Source: SXXZ01 sp041177965 (lineage in GTDB: Bacteria; Verrucomicrobiota; Verrucomicrobiia; Limisphaerales; UBA9464). Taken from it: a DNA stretch of 27,114 bases. Where the stretch lies: contig JBEGWF010000168.1 in the NCBI GenBank assembly GCA_041177965.1, forward strand, positions 1-27,114, in the 5' to 3' direction. The stretch's first letter is position 1. Every line of letters begins with the position of its first letter. The translations under genes were made by a program, and so were the position numbers. The notes beneath the pieces are model-generated. The model was not told where the DNA came from. It worked only from the letters and a program-made list of their open reading frames with translations, and searched no databases. Positions 1-7,449 of the stretch are shown piece by piece.

Positions 1-135
1 TCAGCGTTCGCGTTGCCCCGGGCTGGTATGTGTGGCGCCGCACCAGGTCGTTTCCAGTTCGCCCGCCGTCATCTTCCGGGCCATGACGATTTCGAGGGCG
101 CACTTGAGCCGATCTGAAAGCCGCGGGGATTTCAC
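1..135 (-). CDS. Possible small protein of 44 residues, doubtful
   Basis: A short frame opens at a GTG (133-135) and ends at a TGA at the very edge (1-3); an in-frame stop at 178-180 prevents a longer form. Third codon positions are about three quarters G or C, as in neighbouring genes, and the middle is a plausible amphipathic helix (residues DRLKCALEIVMARKM). I do not recognise it, and no ribosome binding site precedes it. It is divergent from the esterase gene. It may be a chance frame. Confidence 0.2.
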   Translation of the reverse strand: MKSPRLSDRLKCALEIVMARKMTAGELETTWCGATHTSPGQRER

Positions 136-189
136 AGTTGCGAGGGCGCTTTGTCCTTCAAAGGCTCGCTGCCGCAATCAAGCCCTCGG

Positions 190-1452
190 ATGAAAACCAC
201 CCTGCCAAACGCGACGCCGTTCCTGCTGCTGCTGGCGTTCCTGCTGCTCGGAATGCTTCGACCGGTCGCCGACGAACCCAAGAATCACGACTTCGATGTC
301 GTGCGCGACGAGGCCGCGGTGCCGCCCTACCAGTTGCCTCCGATCCTGGTGTCCGCCGAGGGGTTGGCCATCACGACGCCCGAGGCATGGTTCCAAGTGC
401 GTCGTCCGCAGATCCTGGCGCTCTTCGGCAACCTGGTGTACGGCGTGGTCCCGCAACCCGAATCGCCCGTGCGGACCACGTTCGAGGTGGTCAAGACCGA
501 TCCCGCCTACATGGGAGGCAAGGCCACTCGCAAGGACGTGAAGATCCGCTTCGAGAACGCGAAGGGTTCGGCGGAGATCCAGATCCTCGTGTTCACGCCC
601 AATGGCCTGGGCAAACCCGCCCCGGCCTTCCTGCTGCACAGCTTCGCCGGCACGCGCGACGACGGTCATGACTTCAGTCTGGACCGCCCCGGGTTCACCC
701 GGAACGGACTGCCTTTGGGGGAGTTCTTCCAACGCGGCTTCGGTTTCGTGGTGGTGCCGCAGGGCGAGTTGGTCCGGCACAACGAGGTGGAGTTCCAAAA
801 GGGTGTGCATCCGCTCTTCTACCGGACCGGGCAGAGTTTCCCGAAGGCCAACGAGTGGGGCGTGATCGCCACGGTGTCGTGGTCGGCGTCGCGGGCCATG
901 GATTACCTGGAAACGGATCGGGACATCGACGCGAAGCGGATCGTGGCGATGGGGCATTCCAAGATGGGCAAGGCGACCCTCTGGACCTGCACCCAGGACC
1001 CGCGGTTCGCGATGGCGATCCTGGCCCAGAGCGGATGCGGCGGGGCGGCTCTGTGGAAGCGGAATTTCGGCGAGAACCTGGAGAAGATGGTGACGCGGTT
1101 CCCGTACTGGCTGTGCCGCAATGCGGCCAAGTTCGCGCGGAACGAGGAGGACCTTCCGGTGGACCAGCACATGCTCATCGCCTGTCTGGCCCCGCGTCCG
1201 GTCTATGTGGCCAGTGGATCCGAGGACCTCTGGGCCGATCCCCGGGGAGAGTACCTCTCCGCGTTCCATGCCAGCGAGGTGTATCGCCTGCTGGGCAGGG
1301 AAGGGCTGAAATCCGAGGCGTCTCCGCCGGTCGGGGAAGTGCTGGCCTCGGGATACGTCGGCTACCACAACCGCGCCGGTGGTCATTCGGTGGAGATGTT
1401 CGACTGGTTGCGGTTCCTGGAGTTCGCCGAGAAACATCTCAAGACTCCGTAA
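190..1452 (+). CDS. Exported CE15-like glucuronoyl esterase (alpha/beta hydrolase)
   Basis: A 420-residue protein with a hydrophobic N-terminal segment (residues 10-24, Leu-rich) that looks like a signal peptide, so it probably acts outside the cytoplasm. The nucleophile elbow reads GHSKMGKA with Ser257; the general base is probably His399 in GGHSVEMFDW; acidic partners lie in SEDLWADPRGEY (Glu345, Asp350). This resembles carbohydrate esterase family 15, where the elbow is G-x-S-R/K-x-G-K and a C-terminal H...DW is typical. Known members hydrolyse ester bonds between glucuronic acid of xylan and lignin alcohols. I start at ATG 190 because a signal peptide begins there; the upstream TTG at 151 would add 13 residues. 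No clear Shine-Dalgarno. It is convergent with xylose isomerase, which fits a xylan theme. An acetylxylan esterase-like role is the main alternative. Confidence 0.8.
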   Translation: MKTTLPNATPFLLLLAFLLLGMLRPVADEPKNHDFDVVRDEAAVPPYQLPPILVSAEGLAITTPEAWFQVRRPQILALFGNLVYGVVPQPESPVRTTFEVVKTDPAYMGGKATRKDVKIRFENAKGSAEIQILVFTPNGLGKPAPAFLLHSFAGTRDDGHDFSLDRPGFTRNGLPLGEFFQRGFGFVVVPQGELVRHNEVEFQKGVHPLFYRTGQSFPKANEWGVIATVSWSASRAMDYLETDRDIDAKRIVAMGHSKMGKATLWTCTQDPRFAMAILAQSGCGGAALWKRNFGENLEKMVTRFPYWLCRNAAKFARNEEDLPVDQHMLIACLAPRPVYVASGSEDLWADPRGEYLSAFHASEVYRLLGREGLKSEASPPVGEVLASGYVGYHNRAGGHSVEMFDWLRFLEFAEKHLKTP

Positions 1453-1540
1453 GACCCTTCGGGTGATGCCGGTGGGGACTCCGTGCCGGTCTCGGGCGGC
1501 CCCGGGCCGTTTTGGGATCCGGTCGCTCGACCTGAACAGC

Positions 1541-1574
1541 AAAACGCCGGACCCCGCATACGAGGTCCGGCGTT
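1541..1574 (-). terminator. Intrinsic terminator of the xylose isomerase gene
   Basis: A perfect 11-bp inverted repeat (AACGCCGGACC, 1543-1553, against GGTCCGGCGTT, 1564-1574) with a 10-base loop. On the minus strand the stem is followed by TTTT (1544-1541), 40 bases after the isomerase stop. It lies between two convergent genes and could also slow transcription from the esterase side, though there is no T-run on the plus strand. Confidence 0.8.
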
Positions 1575-1613
1575 GTGGCCCAGGTCGGATCGTGCTTGGC
1601 GATCCGGATCGGA

Positions 1614-2657
1614 TCAGCGAGCCCCCAGCAGGTGCTCGATGACCAACTGGTCGAGGTCCTGATAATTGCGGTCGGCGATCAGGCGGGCGGCCTCCTTCTC
1701 GGGGTAGCTCTTGGCCTTGGCCAGGAGGTGTTCGAAGGTGCGGCGGGAGTTGGCCAGGTGCGACAACCACTGCTTCTCGCTGGTGGTGCGGAACGGGTGC
1801 ACGTCGAAGCAGACGAACTCGCCCTTCTTGCCGTAGCCGTTGCGCTCGAGGGCGCGGACCTGGTTGAAGGCCACGCGGAGGTTGGCCGAACCGAAGGGCT
1901 TGTCCTGGTCGAACTTCAGGCCGTTCTGGTCGTTGAGATGCAGGGACCAGAGCTTGCCGAACGACATGGCGAAATCGATCTCATCGGCCGGATCCAGGCC
2001 GGCGAGGATGGCATGGGCCGACTCGATGACGCACCCGACGCGCTTGGGGTCGCGGGTGTGCTGGGCGATGGCCAGCGCATGGCCGGTGGTCGGCAGATAC
2101 GCGTGATCCATCGGCTCGTTCGGCTTGGGCTCGATGGCCAGGCGGATCTTCTTGTCGTGCTTGAGCATCGCGTCGAAGGCCTCGACCAGCAGTTCGGTGG
2201 AGCGGGCTCCCGACTTGGACTCGCGCAGGTAGGTGCCTTCGCGGGCCAACCACAGCACCAGGATGTCGGTGCCCAGTTCGTTGGCGATGTCGATGCTCTG
2301 ACGGGAACGGTCGATGGCGTAGCGGCGCAGCTTCGGATCGTTGCTGGTGTAGCCGCCGTCGATGGTCTGCGGGGCGAACCACAACCGGGGCGCGACCATC
2401 TCGGCCACGATGCCCTCGCCGTCGAGCCGCTTCTTCAGGGCCTTGGCCTCCTGCAGGACCTGCTTGTGGGACTTCGAGTCGATGTCCGGCACGGCGTCGT
2501 CGTCGTGGAACATCATGGCGTCGAAGCCCAGCTTCTTCAGTTGGGCGAGCTTCCAGTCGAAGGTCTCCTCACGGCGGACGGTCGGGCCGTAGGGGTCCTG
2601 GCCCTGGCTGAAGTTCCAGGGGCCCACACAAAAACGGTATTGATGCTTCTTGGACAT
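1614..2657 (-). CDS. xylA: Xylose isomerase (actinobacterial-type), altered metal site
   Basis: A 347-residue TIM-barrel enzyme expected to interconvert D-xylose and D-xylulose (EC 5.3.1.5) in the cytoplasm. Compared from memory with the Streptomyces enzyme, it keeps the catalytic pair His51/Asp54 (FHDDD), Trp14, Trp136, Glu176 and Lys178 (IEPKPNEP), Glu212 and His215, Asp250 and Asp252 (KFDQD), Asp285, and the C-terminal HLLGAR. The strand GKLWSLHLNDQNG aligns without gaps to GKLFHIDLNGQNG, so the metal-1 ligand Asp245 is replaced by His240, and a Gly becomes Asp243. The protein is about 40 residues shorter than the roughly 388 of Streptomyces; the loss is in the C-terminal dimer arm. ATG 2657 is chosen because homology begins there; an upstream frame of 64 residues is unlike protein. 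No Shine-Dalgarno. Altered sugar specificity is possible. Confidence 0.85.
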   Translation of the reverse strand: MSKKHQYRFCVGPWNFSQGQDPYGPTVRREETFDWKLAQLKKLGFDAMMFHDDDAVPDIDSKSHKQVLQEAKALKKRLDGEGIVAEMVAPRLWFAPQTIDGGYTSNDPKLRRYAIDRSRQSIDIANELGTDILVLWLAREGTYLRESKSGARSTELLVEAFDAMLKHDKKIRLAIEPKPNEPMDHAYLPTTGHALAIAQHTRDPKRVGCVIESAHAILAGLDPADEIDFAMSFGKLWSLHLNDQNGLKFDQDKPFGSANLRVAFNQVRALERNGYGKKGEFVCFDVHPFRTTSEKQWLSHLANSRRTFEHLLAKAKSYPEKEAARLIADRNYQDLDQLVIEHLLGAR

Positions 2658-3031
2658 GGTCGGTACGCCCGAGGTTGGCCCCGATGCCCGGGGCAGGGCA
2701 ATGGCGCACTTTGCGTGGCGGTTCAGGGGGTGGGATCGACGCATGATCGGACCGCCTTGGGATGGGGGCATTTCCCCGGCATTCACCGGTTTCATTCTCC
2801 GCCCCATCGGCCGGTGTCTCGACCTCGGCTCCCAACCTCGGGGCCACACGGAGTCTGCGCCCGACAGAGCCCATTTCCTCGATTCTCTGCGTCCGTGTGA
2901 GCCAACTCTGCGATCCCCTCTCCGTGCCTCGTCATGGGCGAGAGCCCGGATCTTAAGAAAATCGTGTGGCTTGTGGATCTGGGGCGCAGGGCAGCTTGAC
3001 CCAAAACTGGACTCATTGTTGACTCATTAGT
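2658..3031. other. 374-base divergent gap before xylA and the Fic gene
   Basis: This holds the promoters of two divergent genes. I see no credible gene. At 2845-2899 there is an imperfect inverted repeat (CACACGGA, 2845-2852, against TCCGTGTG, 2892-2899) within text of the type CTCTGCGTCCGTGTGAG. That wording recalls a degenerate intergenic repeat I remember from PVC-group genomes, but I cannot confirm the membership. The last 36 bases carry the likely Fic promoter and octamer repeat. Confidence 0.5.
2996..3030 (+). promoter_or_regulatory. Promoter and tandem octamer before the Fic gene
   Basis: GACTCATT occurs twice, at 3010-3017 and 3021-3028, with a period of 11 bases (one helical turn), ending three bases before the ATG. 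A TTGACC at 2996-3001 could be a -35 element, with a weak -10-like TTGACT at 3019-3024 (17-base spacing) overlapping the repeat. A protein bound to the repeat would block RNA polymerase, so this is a candidate operator; the Fic protein's own C-terminal winged helix is a possible binder. Confidence 0.4.
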
Positions 3032-4039
3032 ATGGCCTATGAACCGCACTTCACCATCAGCCCGCGCCTGCTTTCACGGGTGGAACAGATTGCGGGGCTG
3101 CGCGAACGGATTCAGGGAGCTGCGGTGGAATTGTCCTGGATCCCTGCACTTCAAAAGGACACACGCACGCGGAACGGTCATGCCTCCACCGCGATCGAGG
3201 GCAATCCGCTGACGTTGGAACAAGTCCGCGCGTTGGAAGACGGCCGGGAACTTTCAGCGGTGGACGCACGCCCGAAACGTGAGGTGCTGAACTACTTCGC
3301 GGGACTTCGGTATGTCGAGAAGCACGCTCGGAAGAAGATCATCCGTCATGAGGATATCTTTGAATTGCATCGGCTGTTGGCCAGCCGGGTCATGGATCAG
3401 GGGGAGGCGGGACGGTACCGGACGATCCAGGTTCGTGTGGGTCGCCATTTCCCACCGGTCGCAGGGGATGTCTCGGGGCTCATGTTCGAGTTGCTGGAGT
3501 GGTGGAATCTCAAGGCGGCGGAGCTTTCACCGGTGCTCAGTTCCGCGATCCTCCACTATCAGTTCGAGTGGATTCATCCATTTGCCGATGGCAACGGACG
3601 CACGGGCCGGGCGTTGGCTCTATGGGAACTCTATCGTCGTGGGTTCGACAGCCATCATATCTTCTCGGTGGACGAGTATTACTGGGAGGATCGCCCGGCC
3701 TATTATGAGGCCCTGGATGCAGTGCGGCGATCGGGTGAGGATCTGACGGGCTGGCTCGAATACTGCGCGGAAGGGTTACGCCAGACACTGGAGCGGGCGT
3801 GGATTCGGGTGCAGTCCTTCAGCGCCCCTGCGACAGCGAAGTTGATTCTACGTCCGCGGCAAGAACGGTTGCTGAAGCTCCTCCGGGATCATGGGAGCAT
3901 GGCTCCCTCGGAATTGTGGGCCGCGCTCGACATCTCGAAGCAGGGGGCGATCGACCTGCTGCGTCCGCTGGTTGAAGCCGGGCTCGTGGAAAAGGTCGGG
4001 ACGAAGAAAAACGGACGCTACACCCTCAAACTGCGATGA
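3032..4039 (+). CDS. Fic-family AMP-transferase with self-inhibition motif and winged helix
   Basis: A 335-residue Fic-domain protein. The catalytic loop HPFADGNGR (182-190, His182) followed by TGR matches the H-x-F-x-D/E-G-N-G-R-x-x-R core that transfers AMP from ATP to a target hydroxyl. An N-terminal helix carries STAIEGN (Ser52, Glu56), the (S/T)xxxE(G/N) inhibitory motif; because it precedes the catalytic loop in the same chain, this is a class II, self-inhibited Fic protein. The last 60 or so residues look like a winged helix-turn-helix. No antitoxin gene adjoins it, as expected for class II. Targets are unknown; DNA-gyrase-type or Fic self-modification are possibilities from other family members. 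ATG 3032 is preceded by an octamer repeat, not a ribosome site. Confidence 0.9.
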   Translation: MAYEPHFTISPRLLSRVEQIAGLRERIQGAAVELSWIPALQKDTRTRNGHASTAIEGNPLTLEQVRALEDGRELSAVDARPKREVLNYFAGLRYVEKHARKKIIRHEDIFELHRLLASRVMDQGEAGRYRTIQVRVGRHFPPVAGDVSGLMFELLEWWNLKAAELSPVLSSAILHYQFEWIHPFADGNGRTGRALALWELYRRGFDSHHIFSVDEYYWEDRPAYYEALDAVRRSGEDLTGWLEYCAEGLRQTLERAWIRVQSFSAPATAKLILRPRQERLLKLLRDHGSMAPSELWAALDISKQGAIDLLRPLVEAGLVEKVGTKKNGRYTLKLR

Positions 4040-4242
4040 CAGCCCATGGATGCGGCAAGCTCACGGGCATCTGGACTCGGGTTTTCTGGCAATGCGGCGC
4101 GCCTTCATCGAGTTCATGCATGGATAGTTCGTGTGTTGCTCTTGACCGTCGGGTCGAGCTGCGTTGGCTGGTTTCAGGTGGCGTTTTTCCACGGCCGAGT
4201 TCGGTGACGCCTGATCTGCTGTCCTCGGGGAGGCGGGGGTGC

Positions 4243-4255
4243 TAGCGTCACTGGC
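4243..4255 (+). promoter_or_regulatory. Candidate -10 box (TANNNT) directly before queE
   Basis: TAGCGT at 4243-4248 lies seven bases before the GTG start. No good -35 hexamer is visible 16-18 bases upstream. A purine-rich AGGCGGGGG (4231-4239) is too far from the start for a normal ribosome site, so a leaderless start is possible. Confidence 0.3.
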
Positions 4256-5032
4256 GTGGCCGAAACACTGGTCGTCAACGAGGTCTATCTGAGTGTGCAG
4301 GGCGAGAGCACATTCGCGGGCTTGCCCTGCGTCTTTGTGCGCCTGACCGGGTGCAATCTGCGCTGTTCCTACTGCGACACGGCCTATGCGTTCACGGAGG
4401 GCAAGCGGCGATCCTTGGAGGAGATCCGCGCCGAGGTGCACCGCTTGGCCGAACCGTACCAGCATTCCGATCGGGCCCATTTCCCGCCGGTGGTCAATGC
4501 CGGTGACGCCTCCGCGCAGCACAAGCTGCCCCTGGTCGAATTCACCGGAGGCGAGCCGCTGCTGCAACCCAACGCGGCCCGCCTCATGCAGGCCTTGGCC
4601 GATGATTGCTTCACGGTGTTGGTCGAGACCAGCGGGGCCCACGACATCACCAAGCTCGATCCGCGGGTGCGCCGGATCATGGACCTGAAATGCCCGAGCA
4701 GCGGCGAGGTGGAACGCAACCGTTGGGCCAACATCCCGCACTTGCGGGCGACCGACGAGGTGAAGTTCGTGATCGGGACGCGCGAAGATTACGAGTGGGC
4801 CAAGGCGATGATCCTGAAGCACCGGCTCGATCCGGTGTGCCCCATCCTGTTCTCGTGGGTGGCTCCGCTCTCCGAGGCTCAGCGCGACAAGGTTCTGAAG
4901 CCGGTGCCCAAGGGACTGCAACCGATCACCCGTCGGGATCTGGTGGAGGCCATGGTGGCCGACCGGGTTCCCGCCCGCTTCCAGCTTCAGATGCACAAGT
5001 TCGTCTGGCCCTCCGACGAGCGGGGAGTCTGA
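4256..5032 (+). CDS. queE: 7-carboxy-7-deazaguanine synthase (radical SAM)
   Basis: A 258-residue radical SAM enzyme that converts 6-carboxytetrahydropterin to 7-carboxy-7-deazaguanine, on the way to queuosine in tRNA. The N-terminus (VNEVYLSVQGES) and the cluster motif CNLRCSYC (Cys33, Cys37, Cys40) followed by DT are typical of QueE; EFTGGEPLLQ is the glycine-rich SAM-binding segment; LDLKCPSSGE-like and the C-terminal QMHKFVWP complete the match. The start is GTG 4256. The stop TGA overlaps the next ATG by one base (TGATG), so the downstream aminotransferase is probably co-translated. Other queuosine genes (queD, queC) are not in the window. Confidence 0.93.
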   Translation: MAETLVVNEVYLSVQGESTFAGLPCVFVRLTGCNLRCSYCDTAYAFTEGKRRSLEEIRAEVHRLAEPYQHSDRAHFPPVVNAGDASAQHKLPLVEFTGGEPLLQPNAARLMQALADDCFTVLVETSGAHDITKLDPRVRRIMDLKCPSSGEVERNRWANIPHLRATDEVKFVIGTREDYEWAKAMILKHRLDPVCPILFSWVAPLSEAQRDKVLKPVPKGLQPITRRDLVEAMVADRVPARFQLQMHKFVWPSDERGV

Positions 5033-6447
5033 TGAGCGCCCGCAAGCAAGACCCCACGCTGGAGCTGCTCCGACGACACGAGTCGCGGAACATCACCTTC
5101 GTGCAGCCCGAGGAGGGCTGGCCGATCGTCTGGAAACGCGCCCGGGGGTGTCGGGTCTGGGACGCCTCGGGCCGGTCGTACCTCGACCTGACGGCCGCCT
5201 TCGGAGTGGCCGCGGCGGGGCATGGCAATCCGACCGTGGTCCGCGCCGGTCGCCAGCAGATGGGCGAGCTGCTGCATGCCATGGGCGATGTGCATCCCCA
5301 TGCCCTGAAGGCCCGCCTGGCCCGCGAGCTGAGCCGGATCACCTTCGAGCGCTGGACGCGTCGGAAGGGGTATGGCGGTGCCCCCGAGACGGGCAAGGCG
5401 ATCTTCGGTTGCTCCGGGTTCGAGGCGGTGGAGGCCGCCCTCAAGACCGCCCGCTTGGCCACCGGCAAGGCCGGGGTGATCGCCTTCCGAGGCGGATACC
5501 ACGGGGTCGGATACGGGGCCCTGAACGCCACGGAGCGGGGGCACTTCCGCGATCCTTTCAGGGACCAGCTCCGGGAATTCGGTCGTTTCGTGGATTTTCC
5601 CGCGCCGGATGCCGAAGGGCGGGGGAGTGGACCCGAGGCGAGCGCATGGAACGAGGCCGCATTGAACGCGGCCCTCGACCGGGCCTCGGCCGCTGGCGAT
5701 GTCGGGGCCGTGATCGTGGAACCCATGCAGGCCCGCGGGGGCATCCGCATCCCGCCGCCCTGGTTCCTGCCGTGCCTCCGGCAATGGGCCGACCGGAACG
5801 GGGCCCTGCTCATCCTCGACGAGATCTACACGGGGTTCGGGCGCACCGGGGCCTGGTTCGCCTGCGAGCATTCCGGCGTGGTGCCCGATCTCGTCTGCCT
5901 GGGCAAGGCGTTGACCGGCGGGTTTCCGTTGAGCGCCTGCGTAGGGCGGGCCCGGGTCATGGACGCCTGGCCTCCGGCGATGGGCGAGGCCATCCACACC
6001 AGCACCTACCTGGGGCACCCGGTGGGCTGCGCCATGGCCCTGGCCCAGTTGTCCGAGGTGCGTCGCCTGGGCCTGCCCGCACGCGCGGCCCGGTTGCAGG
6101 TGGTGCTCGAGGCCGAACTGACGGCCCTGCAGCGGCGCTTCCCGGATCGGGTGTCGCGGGTCTCGGTGATCGGTCTCATGGGAGGCATCGCCTGGTGTCG
6201 CCCCGACGGTTCTCCCGACACCGGACTGTCGGTGGGCATCATGCAGGAGACGCTTCGGCGAGGCGTGATCCTGCTGCCCGAGGGCGAACACTCCGAGGTC
6301 ACGGGCATCACACCGCCCCTGACCATCACCGAGGCCCAGTTGCGCCGCGCGTTCCGCGAGATCACCCGGTCGGTGGAGTCCTGCCTCGGGATCACGAGGC
6401 CCGTCGCCGCACCCCGCCACCCTCGTCCCCGGAAATCCCGTCCATGA
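5032..6447 (+). CDS. Class III PLP-dependent aminotransferase, substrate unknown
   Basis: A 471-residue fold-type I aminotransferase of class III (the acetylornithine / 4-aminobutyrate / diaminobutyrate group). The PLP lysine is Lys292 in LGKALTGGFPLSA, and Asp263 of LDEIYTGFGRTG holds the pyridine nitrogen; HTSTYLGHPVGCAMAL matches the conserved segment after the lysine. The N-terminal DLTAAFGVAAAGHGNP is also typical. It sits between queE and rsmA, overlapping both by a few bases, so all three are probably one transcript, yet neither neighbour suggests its substrate. The C-terminal tail (about 20 residues rich in Pro and Arg) is low in complexity and may be disordered. I cannot name the reaction beyond amino-group transfer. 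Confidence 0.85.
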   Translation: MSARKQDPTLELLRRHESRNITFVQPEEGWPIVWKRARGCRVWDASGRSYLDLTAAFGVAAAGHGNPTVVRAGRQQMGELLHAMGDVHPHALKARLARELSRITFERWTRRKGYGGAPETGKAIFGCSGFEAVEAALKTARLATGKAGVIAFRGGYHGVGYGALNATERGHFRDPFRDQLREFGRFVDFPAPDAEGRGSGPEASAWNEAALNAALDRASAAGDVGAVIVEPMQARGGIRIPPPWFLPCLRQWADRNGALLILDEIYTGFGRTGAWFACEHSGVVPDLVCLGKALTGGFPLSACVGRARVMDAWPPAMGEAIHTSTYLGHPVGCAMALAQLSEVRRLGLPARAARLQVVLEAELTALQRRFPDRVSRVSVIGLMGGIAWCRPDGSPDTGLSVGIMQETLRRGVILLPEGEHSEVTGITPPLTITEAQLRRAFREITRSVESCLGITRPVAAPRHPRPRKSRP

Positions 6448-7340
6448 CCCTCAACGAAATGCGTGCCCTGCTGGAGTCGCGGGGCATCCAACTGACCAAG
6501 TCGCTGGGGCAGAACTTCCTCCACGACGGCAACCAGTTGCGGCGGATCGTCACCGCGGCCGATCTCCGGCCGACCGATCGGGTCCTCGAGGTGGGTCCCG
6601 GGTTGGGCCCCCTCACCGAACTGTTGCTGGCGCGGGCCGCCTCGGTGCTGGCCATCGAGAAGGATGGCCGACTGGTGGCCGTGCTGCGGGAGCGTTTCGC
6701 CGGCGCGCTGTCCGGAGAGGGGCCGGGATCCCTGGAATTGCTGGAGGCCGACGCGCTGCGGTGGGTCGAGGAGCATCGCCGGGACTGGAGCGGATGGAAA
6801 CTCGTGGCCAATCTGCCCTATTCGGTGGCCTCACCGCTGATGGTCGAACTGGCCGAGGCTCCCGTGCCGCCCGAACGGATGGTGGTGACCCTCCAGGCCG
6901 AGGTCGTGCACCGCATCGCCGCCCCGACCGACGGCGACGACTACGGGATCCTCACCCTGCTGCTGGGGCTCCGGTACCAGGTCCGCGAGTGGTTCAACAT
7001 CCGCCGCGGATGCTTCCACCCGGTGCCGGATGTCGATAGCGCCTGCATCTGCCTCGTGAGACGCCCGGAGCCGTTGCTGGACCCGGCGGGTTCCGAGTTG
7101 TTCACCCGATTGGTCAAACGCGCCTTCTCCGAGCGCCGCAAGATGATGCTGAAGCTCCTGAAGAGCCACTGGCCGGTCGAGGTGCTCGAGGAGGCGTTCC
7201 GCAGGATGGGCATCGCTGCCACCGAACGGGCCGAGAAGGTGTCGCTCGAAGGCTTCGTGGGGTTGACTCGCATCCTGGCGCAGGCGCCTCCAGTCCCGGC
7301 GCCGGGACATCCTCCGGGAGATTCGCCCTCGGCCCGCTGA
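6444..7340 (+). CDS. rsmA: 16S rRNA dimethyladenosine transferase
   Basis: A 298-residue SAM-dependent methyltransferase that dimethylates two adjacent adenines at the 3' end of 16S rRNA late in small-subunit assembly. It shows the KsgA signature in order: KSLGQNFL (19-26), the SAM-binding VLEVGPGLGPLT (47-58), the acidic IEKD and EADA positions, and the catalytic NLPY (124-127); FHPVPDVDSA and SERRKMM are typical of the C-terminal half. ATG 6444 overlaps the aminotransferase stop as ATGA. The last 20 residues are Pro-rich and outside the family core. The next gene begins 109 bases on. Confidence 0.95.
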   Translation: MTLNEMRALLESRGIQLTKSLGQNFLHDGNQLRRIVTAADLRPTDRVLEVGPGLGPLTELLLARAASVLAIEKDGRLVAVLRERFAGALSGEGPGSLELLEADALRWVEEHRRDWSGWKLVANLPYSVASPLMVELAEAPVPPERMVVTLQAEVVHRIAAPTDGDDYGILTLLLGLRYQVREWFNIRRGCFHPVPDVDSACICLVRRPEPLLDPAGSELFTRLVKRAFSERRKMMLKLLKSHWPVEVLEEAFRRMGIAATERAEKVSLEGFVGLTRILAQAPPVPAPGHPPGDSPSAR

Positions 7341-7449
7341 AGGGTTTCCCGCGGAGGTTCGACATCCTCTAAAGTTCCCCGGAAATCTGCCGATGAGTGG
7401 GTTTTGAAGGGAAAAGCCTGTCCGAGGTGAAGGCCTCCTGGGTACCGCG

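Noticed and set aside
178..1770. A 530-codon open frame (-) opposite the CE15-like esterase
   Set aside because: The plus strand carries the catalytic residues in order; the minus frame is Arg/His-rich and runs past an intrinsic terminator.
4046..4207. A 53-residue frame (+) after the Fic gene with a hydrophobic stretch
   Set aside because: No ribosome site or box, mixed codon use, and no resemblance; likely chance in the 216-base gap before queE.
4040..4255. A preQ1-type riboswitch before queE
   Set aside because: No hairpin plus A-rich pseudoknot tail typical of preQ1 aptamers is visible, and the start appears to be leaderless.
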